Origin: Pseudomonadota bacterium
GTDB taxonomy: Bacteria > Pseudomonadota > Alphaproteobacteria > Dongiales > Dongiaceae
Length of the DNA: 64,000 nucleotides
Direction of reading: 5' to 3'
NCBI GenBank assembly: GCA_021792365.1
Contig: JAJYUT010000001.1
Location: 310,001-374,000, forward strand
Both the position numbers and the translations under genes were made by a program. The notes under the pieces were generated by a model. The model made no database searches and was not told the origin of the DNA. It saw nothing but the letters and a program-made list of their open reading frames with translations. Shown piece by piece: positions 58,281 through 64,000 of this stretch (position 1 is the stretch's first letter; each line of letters starts with the position of its first letter).

Positions 58281-59165
58281 ATGATGACCTCTCCTGCCTA
58301 TGATGTCTTCATATCTCATGCCAGCGAGGACAAGGAAACCTTTGTCCGGCCGCTGGCGGTCGCGCTGAATGCAATGGGCGTGTCGGTCTGGTATGACGAG
58401 TTCTCGCTGCGCGTCGGCGACAGTCTGTCGCGCTCGATCGACAAGGGCATCGCGGGCTCCCGCCACGGTCTTGTCGTGGTAAGCCGGGCGTTTATTGAGA
58501 AACCTTGGCCGGAATATGAGCTGCGCGGCCTGGTCACGCGCGAGATCGCGGGCAAGGGCTCGATCCTGCCCATATGGCATGGCGTCGGCCATGACGAGGT
58601 TGCCGGCTTCAGCCCGACGCTTGCCGACAAGGTGGCGATCCGCACCGGCGAGGCCGGTGCCGCTGACATTGCGGTGCAGATTGTGGCTGTGGTGCGCCCC
58701 GACATTTACGCGGCCCACCCGCGTCACGAACTTCAGAAACTTGCGAGCGGCGACGCTGTCAGGGAGTTGCAGGCCGAACTTGATGACGTGCGGCGGGATC
58801 TAGCCGATTTCCAGTGCCCTCATTGTGGTGCCCTTCAGGCCGAGCATGCAGTGCATGGCAATGGCGAAGACGAAGTGGAGATCACGATCTACGACTGTGG
58901 TCATCATCTCGAGGACGGCGTGTCCGTCCGCATGTGCGCTCGCGACCCCGACTTCCCCAAGCTTGACGACTATGATCTTGAATATCGCGAGCTGGCGCCC
59001 AAACTTTGGGAGTGCACGGCACGGCCCAAGACGCAGCACGCCCGCCGCCACAGAGTCGGCTCCGTGAAGGGCCATACAAAAGAGGCGGCCGCCCTGGCGA
59101 TGGTCGAGGTGTACAGGCGAAGCGCCGGTTATCCACCCGACCATAGTGTTGTAATCTACTACTGA
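58281..59165 (+). CDS. TIR-domain protein with C-terminal Cys/His segment
   Basis: A 294-residue protein. Residues 6-140 are a TIR domain: YDVFISHASEDKETFVRPLA, then VSVWYDEFSLRVGDSLSRSI, then VVVSRAFIEKPWPEYELRGL, in which the Glu after the W is the likely catalytic residue for NAD hydrolysis. After a coiled-coil stretch (VRELQAELDDVRRDLADF) comes a Cys/His segment (FQCPHCGALQ ... DCGHH) that could bind zinc. A C-terminal domain of about 80 residues ends the protein. Bacterial TIR proteins act in phage defence; no Thoeris or other partner is adjacent. Two adjacent ATG codons (58281, 58284) serve as start. Confidence 0.85.
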   Translation: MMTSPAYDVFISHASEDKETFVRPLAVALNAMGVSVWYDEFSLRVGDSLSRSIDKGIAGSRHGLVVVSRAFIEKPWPEYELRGLVTREIAGKGSILPIWHGVGHDEVAGFSPTLADKVAIRTGEAGAADIAVQIVAVVRPDIYAAHPRHELQKLASGDAVRELQAELDDVRRDLADFQCPHCGALQAEHAVHGNGEDEVEITIYDCGHHLEDGVSVRMCARDPDFPKLDDYDLEYRELAPKLWECTARPKTQHARRHRVGSVKGHTKEAAALAMVEVYRRSAGYPPDHSVVIYY

Positions 59166-59241
59166 ACGTTCAGCGACTGGCGTATCCTCTCGACGCCACA
59201 GGTATGCAACTTTGCATGAAATACGGTCGCGCGCCTGCTGT

Positions 59242-61269
59242 CTATTGAAGGCTCAATTTCTCGAACAGAACGCGATTCCGCTTCTTCGCGTCTGCCGCCA
59301 GTTTGGTGTAAGAAATGACTTCGTAGTACGCATTGAGCGTCTCGTTGAAGCCGTAGTACCCAAGATTGTCAGGCGTACGGCGGGCTCCCATGTTCTGAAT
59401 TCGCGTTTCTATGGGCGGCGTCAGATCGCAAATGACATAGCAGTATGCGGGGATGCTTTCATTGGCAGGACGGATATAGCGTCCGTCCTTGTCTTTCATC
59501 TTGCCCTCACGGATTTCGCGAATCATCCGGTAAGCCTGGGAGATCGGGTCTTCGTCACGAAGCCTAGTCAGATCGGGTTTCTTGAATTCAATTACGATCA
59601 CGGATGATAGAGGCTGGGAGTCTTCGGCGAACGATAATGGCCGGTCGAAAATCAGTATGTCGGGCCGGCTCGACGAATCGTTGTCGAGCACCGACACCTT
59701 CTCCAGCGGCGTGTCAGACGACAGATATGTATGGAAGGTCAGCCGCTCGTCGATGATCCAGAGATTCTGTTGCTCGAAGGGCACGTCATCTGAGGTGGTC
59801 TTCATGGGAAACACGAGACTATGAACGGTCTTTTCCAGACCGTGCTTGCCCGTTTCAGGATCTAGTTTCAGCGCTTTGTCCAGCAGGTCGAGAATGACGC
59901 GCCGGTGCACGACGTACTGTGCGAGCGCCGTCTTCCCCAGTTCATTCTCATCCGACACAAAGCGATCGAAGCGCTCGTAGAAATCCTCCGGATTCTGGAC
60001 GTTCGTTGCCTCCTCCAGAATGCGGCGTCCTTCGTCCTTAAGCCTCACCTGCCTCTGATAGAGTTGCCGGTGCAAGGCGGTCTCCATCTCAGACTTCGAC
60101 GCGCCGGGAGGTATCTGGTCGATGAATTCGTCCTTGTATTTCATCAGCGGGCGATATTGCGGCGCATCCTCATGAATGTAATGGGAGAGTGCGGCTTCCT
60201 TGGCGCTGTTGATCTCCTCGATGTAGGGCTTCAGATCCGCCGTGATGGACTCAAGGGCGGCATCACGGATAGTCTTCAGGCTAAGCTCGCCCGCGAACAG
60301 ATCGGTGGATTTATCGCCAGCGGGCGCGTTCGCATCGGCCGCCGGTGCGTCGCGAGGAATCGAAAAGTCGGTCCGCTCGGAGTTGACCTTTTGATTCAGA
60401 TAGTCCCCCTGGACGAACGCCAGATATGTGAAGCTCCGATGATCGGCATCGACAAATTTGGCCTTTAGGTTGGGTAGGTACCTGGAGAGACGGTCAGTAG
60501 TGACCTCGCGGTAGTGCGCTCCGAACACGATTTCATGGTGATCGGCGGCGGTACTGTGTAGCCGGAAGCCATTGAGGGTGAAGCGCTGTCCGCCGACTTT
60601 GAACTCATGTTTGGTCGCCTGCGACTCGAAGTGCTCCGCAAAGTATTTCTTCAGGTCAAGTTCGTCGCTGTCGTCGGACAGAGTTATTTCCGGCAAGTGC
60701 GGGTCGAGAAATAGCGGCAGGAAATGTTCGACGACGCGATGCGCAAGGGCGTCAAGGCCTCGCGGGCACTCGTCGAGGTAGGGGGGCCGCAGCCCGATAA
60801 GCCGAACCGTCGTAAGTGGTTTCCCGAGGTCTGAGGCCTTCAGCTCACACGGCTGATCTTCGTCCGTCGCGACAAATGCAAAGCGGCGATGAGTCAGGTC
60901 GGCGTTGTCACCGGTGCGATAGTGACTATCGATCTCAACGCGTTCAAATGCCTTGAGCCAGACAAAGCGACCCAGTCCCTTGCCACCGTGTTCTGCCTTG
61001 TAAGGCGAATCTACGATGTTGAATGAATCGTAATTGTCGTCTGTAAATCCGGCTCCCGTATCCGATATGGTGAACATGTCGAAGGGCGCATGCTTGGCGT
61101 CGTCCAGCGACCCTTGGCGAGCGCAGTGAATACGAATGACATGTCCCGTCTGTTCGCCCGTTTCCTCAATCGCCTGAAGCGAATTGATGATGGCTTCGAA
61201 AGCCGGCAAGAGCGGTTTTGTCCGTGGCAGCTGGGTGTTCCGGACGCGACCGGCAACGCTGGCTTTCAT
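59242..61269 (-). CDS. GHKL ATPase fused to a PD-(D/E)XK-like domain
   Basis: A 675-residue protein. The N-terminal part is a GHKL (Hsp90/MutL-type) ATPase: N box FEAIINSLQAIEETGE, G1 box TISDTGAGFTDDNYDSFN and G2 region HGGKGLGRFVWLKAFERVEI. A long helical middle follows. Residues about 550-600 look like a nuclease core, RPDILIFDRPLSFAEDSQ followed by SVIVIEFKKPDLTRLRDEDP, with Asp and E-x-K in register. ATP-driven conformational change coupled to DNA cleavage is a reasonable inference. It is tail-to-tail with the TIR gene (76 bases between stops). ATG 61269 starts close to the conserved region. Confidence 0.8.
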   Translation of the reverse strand: MKASVAGRVRNTQLPRTKPLLPAFEAIINSLQAIEETGEQTGHVIRIHCARQGSLDDAKHAPFDMFTISDTGAGFTDDNYDSFNIVDSPYKAEHGGKGLGRFVWLKAFERVEIDSHYRTGDNADLTHRRFAFVATDEDQPCELKASDLGKPLTTVRLIGLRPPYLDECPRGLDALAHRVVEHFLPLFLDPHLPEITLSDDSDELDLKKYFAEHFESQATKHEFKVGGQRFTLNGFRLHSTAADHHEIVFGAHYREVTTDRLSRYLPNLKAKFVDADHRSFTYLAFVQGDYLNQKVNSERTDFSIPRDAPAADANAPAGDKSTDLFAGELSLKTIRDAALESITADLKPYIEEINSAKEAALSHYIHEDAPQYRPLMKYKDEFIDQIPPGASKSEMETALHRQLYQRQVRLKDEGRRILEEATNVQNPEDFYERFDRFVSDENELGKTALAQYVVHRRVILDLLDKALKLDPETGKHGLEKTVHSLVFPMKTTSDDVPFEQQNLWIIDERLTFHTYLSSDTPLEKVSVLDNDSSSRPDILIFDRPLSFAEDSQPLSSVIVIEFKKPDLTRLRDEDPISQAYRMIREIREGKMKDKDGRYIRPANESIPAYCYVICDLTPPIETRIQNMGARRTPDNLGYYGFNETLNAYYEVISYTKLAADAKKRNRVLFEKLSLQ

Positions 61270-61329
61270 TGGGCACCGGTCCCCGGGCAACGCCGCGACG
61301 GGCGGTCGCGGTCAGCAGGACAATGGCTC

Positions 61330-61661
61330 GCCGGCATATCGACCCTCCTTCAGTGCGCGGTTGGGTTGAAACCCATTCCTAGCACGTTCTTACCCCAAAT
61401 AGAACATTTCCGGAACTCGTCCGATATAGGCCTTTCTTTTCTCGATCGACTTTCTGCGCCAGGTGGGGCCGAATAAGTCGGTCACCCACAGCCTTCATCG
61501 CCTTACGCGCACGGCTTCCAACCCTGCCCGCCTTTGGACCTGCTGTTCAGCAAATAACCGTCCGTTGGCCGCCAGCCGATTCCAACGCACTGGTGCCGGT
61601 ACCAGCGTTGCCACATGCCAGGATATTGATCTTCAAGGCACCTGACCTGCCAAAGCGCCAT
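61330..61661 (-). pseudogene. Truncated N-terminus of a restriction-type protein
   Basis: ATG 61661 opens a 52-codon frame (ALWQVRCLEDQYPGMWQRWY, then RHQCVGIGW) that ends at 61503. The opening resembles the N-terminal module of bacterial proteins with W-x-R-A-x-E and an A-I-G-W motif that normally lead into a nuclease domain. Sequence past the stop has protein-like pieces in other frames (KAMKAVGDRLIRPHLAQKVD), so I read it as a frameshifted remnant extending to about 61330. Its start overlaps the upstream DUF6998-like gene by 29 bases, as in an operon. Confidence 0.45.
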
Positions 61662-62163
61662 GCTTTCCCCCTTTTCGTTTCGGTGCTGCCTTGCGCCTCG
61701 CAACAATCTTGGTCGGCCAGATTTGCTTCCCGATGCTCTTGAATGCCGATACCGACAGCGCTCCGCGAACATTGCGAGCATTGCTTCCTGGCTTCTTCAG
61801 CGCCGCGGCGATTGCCCGGCGCTTCGCTTCATAGATCGCAAAGGCCTCAAACCGGTCGTCGAGCAGCACGAGCATGGCAACGTCCCAGGCATAATCGAGC
61901 TTGACCGAGCCGACGCGCTGCGTCTTGCCCTTGCGGTTCGCGGCGACACGGCGTGCTTTGATCTGGATGCGCCGCCCCTTCCCGTCTATGGCGTCATAGC
62001 CGGGCGTTCGGACGACCGCGAGCTGAAGCCCGAGAAGCTTCGCAGCATGGCACTCGGCAATCTCGCCCGTGATGCCGAGTGGCTTCCCGGTCAGTTCCTG
62101 ATAGGCAATGGCAGCCCTCTTGGCGCCCTGCAGGATCTTTTCCAGCTTTTCCTGATCGCTCAT
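61633..62163 (-). CDS. DUF6998-like PD-(D/E)XK nuclease-type protein
   Basis: A 176-residue protein. GITGEIAECHAAKLLGLQL is followed by VVRTPGYDAIDGKGRRIQIK, which gives the acid-Asp-QIK arrangement of small PD-(D/E)XK-like proteins (DUF6998). The basic C-terminus (RRKAAPKRKGGKHG) may contact nucleic acid. Function is unknown; the family is common in accessory regions. ATG 62163 gives a normal family length. Confidence 0.7.
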   Translation of the reverse strand: MSDQEKLEKILQGAKRAAIAYQELTGKPLGITGEIAECHAAKLLGLQLAVVRTPGYDAIDGKGRRIQIKARRVAANRKGKTQRVGSVKLDYAWDVAMLVLLDDRFEAFAIYEAKRRAIAAALKKPGSNARNVRGALSVSAFKSIGKQIWPTKIVARRKAAPKRKGGKHGALAGQVP

Positions 62164-62309
62164 GGGCCCCCGATCGGGCTTTATCCCCGGCCGCATAATA
62201 CACAAGGCCGGCTGCCCGCGATAAGGCCTATGCGACGATCAGATTGCCACTCGTGACAAGGGCCGCTTCGTCAGTGAGGTCTGTTACCCCTACAATCGTG
62301 GTAATCTGC

Positions 62310-62558
62310 CTAGACTGCGCTGTGCAGCGCAGGGACAAGCGCCTGTGCCGTGGCGGCATTACGGCGCGCTTCATCCAGCTCGGACCGTAGCGCCTGCGAT
62401 CACTCCGGCATCACCATGAGGATGCGAAAGAAGCATCTGAAAGCCTGATAGCCCGTCAATCGCTCCAAGTCGATTGAACTATTTGATGATCCTTCATCAG
62501 AATTGGTAGAGCCATATTCAATTCTTCGCTGCTTTAGCAATGAGACGTGGGCGGCCAT
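62310..62558 (-). pseudogene. Small gene with in-frame stop, unknown function
   Basis: From ATG 62558 a 52-residue frame (ERLTGYQAFRCFFRILMVMP) ends in TGA at 62400-62402. The same frame then continues in protein-like sequence (SQALRSELDEARRNAATAQA) for 30 codons to TAG at 62310. A TGG-to-TGA change would explain this. I do not recognise the family. Apart from this, 62164-62708 holds nothing I can support. Confidence 0.35.
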
Positions 62559-62792
62559 CGAGTTCAATAGCTTGGCCGGCGCATTGAGCTATCGATCGCC
62601 AAAAATCTCCCGTGAAAGGGACGTGCAGACAGTCGCTTGAATGTCTCAATGAGACATTGCTTTTATCTTGCCATCCCGCGAATTCGACTCGGCTCCCTCC
62701 CCTCTCATGTAAGCGTCGTGCCGTTGCACGCTTGTTCCCCTCTGTAGAGCTGCGATTCTGATCTCCGCGTTCATGCGAACAGGAGACGAACG

Positions 62793-63479
62793 ATGCGTCA
62801 GAATCTGCAGACCGAACGCGCCACCTGGTGGCGCGAACACATTGATGGATGGAAGAAAAGTGATTTGAGCCAGAGGGCTTATTGTCGGGCGAACGGGCTC
62901 CATCCCAAGTCCTTTTCGCGCTGGCGGCGATGGTTCAAGGAGGAGGCTGACATCGCCGAGCGAAAGCTGCTTCAGCGCCACCGGCGTCGTCCTGATGGCG
63001 CCCTAAGCACTAGTCTCAACACTAGTCTCAACACTAGTCTCAACACTAGGACGATGGGGGCGGACCACCCCTTACTCGGCCTCCCGCAACGGAATCGCAG
63101 GCGCCAGTTTCCCGACCTGCTTAAGAGACAGATCGTCGAGGAAACACTGCTCCCAGGGACCACAGTTTCCTCCGTGGCGCGGCTGTACGGCGTGACCGCG
63201 CCCTGCCTGTTCCGCTGGCGGAAGGAGCTTGGATACGGCTCCGCCGATAAGCAAATCGAGTTCGCTGCTGTGCAAATTGGTGAGCCTGCTGGAGCTGCCT
63301 TCGGCGGTGAATCCACCGCTCCGGAGTTGCCAGTTCCGTTGCCCAACCTGCTGCCGGAGCGTCCTGCCGGCGGCATTGAGATCGAGCTGGCGGGTGGCAA
63401 AAAGCTGCGCTTCGACCCCGGCACCGACCCTGAATCGATCCGACGCGTGGTCGAACTTCTGGAGGGCCGGACCACATGA
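62793..63479 (+). CDS. tnpA: IS66 accessory protein TnpA, unusually long
   Basis: A 228-residue IS66 TnpA. The first helix-turn-helix opens TWWREHIDGWKKSDLSQRAY with GLHPKSFSRWRRWF. A second one is RQIVEETLLPGTTVSSVARL ... APCLFRWRKELG. The C-terminus GIEIELAGGKKLRFDPGTDP is typical. Typical TnpA is about 120-150 residues; this one has an insertion between the two halves that includes a tandem TSLN repeat. It overlaps tnpB by 4 bases. Confidence 0.88.
   Translation: MRQNLQTERATWWREHIDGWKKSDLSQRAYCRANGLHPKSFSRWRRWFKEEADIAERKLLQRHRRRPDGALSTSLNTSLNTSLNTRTMGADHPLLGLPQRNRRRQFPDLLKRQIVEETLLPGTTVSSVARLYGVTAPCLFRWRKELGYGSADKQIEFAAVQIGEPAGAAFGGESTAPELPVPLPNLLPERPAGGIEIELAGGKKLRFDPGTDPESIRRVVELLEGRTT
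63009..63049 (+). repeat. 12-bp tandem repeat inside tnpA
   Basis: ACTAGTCTCAAC is repeated three times in tandem, then ACTAG begins a fourth. The 12-base unit keeps the frame and encodes Thr-Ser-Leu-Asn. Copy number could vary by slippage without disrupting tnpA. Confidence 0.9.
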
Positions 63480-63829
63480 TTGTCGTTCCGAGTAATGTCC
63501 GCGTGCACCTGGCGCTTGGCGCCGCGGACATGCGCAAAGGCCTGTGTGGCCTCTCCATGCTGGTGCAGAACGTGCTCTGCCGTGATCCGTTCTCGGGGCA
63601 TATGTTCGTGTTCCGCGGCAAGTCCGCGAGGTACATCAAGGTGCTCTACTGGGACGGCAGCGGACTCTGCCTCTTCAGCAAAAGACTGGAGCGCGGGCGC
63701 TTCGCTTGGCCCACGGCGCCGGAAGCAGGCGCCACGGTGACGCTCAGTCCGGCGCAGCTCTCGATGCTGATTGAAGGGATCGACTGGCGCTCGCCGGAAC
63801 GCACCTGGCGACCTGCTATCGCTGGCTGA
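63476..63829 (+). CDS. tnpB: IS66 accessory protein TnpB
   Basis: A 117-residue IS66 Orf2 protein with the family signature VHLALGAADMRKGLCGLSML, FVFRGKSARYIKVLYWDGSG and LCLFSKRLERGRFAWP. It is needed for transposition of IS66 elements but its biochemical role is unclear. It overlaps tnpA by 4 bases (ATGA) and precedes tnpC by 59 bases. Confidence 0.93.
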   Translation: MIVVPSNVRVHLALGAADMRKGLCGLSMLVQNVLCRDPFSGHMFVFRGKSARYIKVLYWDGSGLCLFSKRLERGRFAWPTAPEAGATVTLSPAQLSMLIEGIDWRSPERTWRPAIAG

Positions 63830-63888
63830 TCGCAAGAGAGTCGGCGAAGATTTCTTGGTGAGAGTCGGCGCGCGTAGTAGAATCCTGC

Positions 63889-64000
63889 ATGCGCGTCGAC
63901 CTCAACGATCTGCCCCGCGACATCGCTCTGCTGCAGGACCTGGTGCGCGATCTCGTAGGCGAGATCGAGAGCAAGCAGACGCTTCTTTCCGAGGCGGAAG
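63889..64000 (+). CDS. tnpC: IS66 transposase TnpC, N-terminal fragment
   Basis: From ATG 63889 the frame reads RVDLNDLPRDIALLQDLVRD followed by a coiled-coil-like stretch to the window end. A leucine-zipper-like N-terminus is normal for TnpC, and the position after tnpB fits. The DDE catalytic domain lies outside the window. Confidence 0.8.
   Translation, partial: MRVDLNDLPRDIALLQDLVRDLVGEIESKQTLLSEAE

Larger units (their letters stand above)
62709..64000 (+). mobile_element. IS66-family insertion sequence, left part
   Basis: The element begins at GTAAGCGTCGTGCCG (62709), which has the GTAAGCG-type end of IS66 elements, and contains tnpA, tnpB and the start of tnpC in the standard order. 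CCTCTCAT (62701-62708) is the expected 8-bp target duplication; its partner would be beyond the window. The right end is cut off. Confidence 0.85.

Noticed and set aside
58281-61269. TIR gene and GHKL gene as one defence operon such as Thoeris
   Set aside because: They converge tail-to-tail, so they are not cotranscribed, and no ThsA-like effector is present; each is treated separately.
63009-63049. Possible CRISPR array
   Set aside because: The repeats are directly tandem, 12 bases long, without spacers, and lie inside tnpA.

Overview
The window is high-GC DNA from an alphaproteobacterium. The run helicase, S4-domain protein, FdxA ferredoxin and CarD/CdnL at 0-3 kb is a typical alphaproteobacterial core block. 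A hopanoid C-2 methylase candidate and an NdvB/NdvC-like glucan synthase pair suggest a Hyphomicrobiales (Rhizobiales) or neighbouring Rhodospirillales/Reyranella-type lineage. I read no 16S rRNA, so genus is not assigned.

Region 1 (1-34.6 kb) reads as chromosome. It holds: the core block; a degenerate metallophosphoesterase; a membrane adenylate cyclase; an M48 lipoprotein protease; prolyl aminopeptidase; small DUF6152/DUF6644 genes with a periplasmic histidine phosphatase; a decayed TIGR03032-like pseudogene; an HpnP-like B12 radical-SAM enzyme and a flavin amine oxidase; a GH17-GT2 synthase with a second GH17 membrane protein; a HerA-like ATPase; an esterase; an EF-hand protein; a large patatin; and a GMC oxidoreductase with its small subunit. 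At 28.3-29.95 kb a slipin (SPFH) gene lies downstream of a strongly structured non-coding stretch and two abutting, imperfect tRNA-like sequences on the same strand. Then come an aldo/keto reductase, DUF6064, VWA and DnaJ-domain proteins.

Region 2 (33.6-35.2 kb) is a tRNA-based integration hot spot. It contains a 17-bp repeat of the tRNA-Arg(CCU) 3' end on both sides of a small membrane/coiled-coil gene, a 3' half of tRNA-Arg(CCU) on the minus strand, a tRNA-Arg(CCU) interrupted by a group I intron, and a 3' half of tRNA-Gly(GCC).

Region 3 (35.2-43.2 kb) is a lower-GC defence island. A Z1-type ATPase with an N-terminal DNA-binding domain is divergent from a ribbon-helix-helix regulator, a cytosine-5 methyltransferase, a PD-(D/E)XK-like endonuclease and Vsr, with overlapping reading frames. 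A HEPN-like protein, an Eco29kI-like GIY-YIG nuclease and an unknown protein follow. Two clean inverted repeats lie in the divergent promoter region.

Region 4 (43.4-57.9 kb) is a minus-strand conjugation module of a chromosomal ICE: relaxase, TraG, CopG-like protein, TrbB-C-D-E-J-L-F-G-I, DUF2274 and DUF736. No trbK, integrase or replication gene is visible in the window.

Region 5 (57.9-64 kb) is further accessory DNA. It has a TIR protein with a C-terminal zinc-binding-like segment, tail-to-tail with a GHKL ATPase fused to a PD-(D/E)XK-like domain, then a DUF6998-like nuclease, two small broken genes, and the left part of an IS66-family element (tnpA, tnpB, start of tnpC) cut by the window edge.
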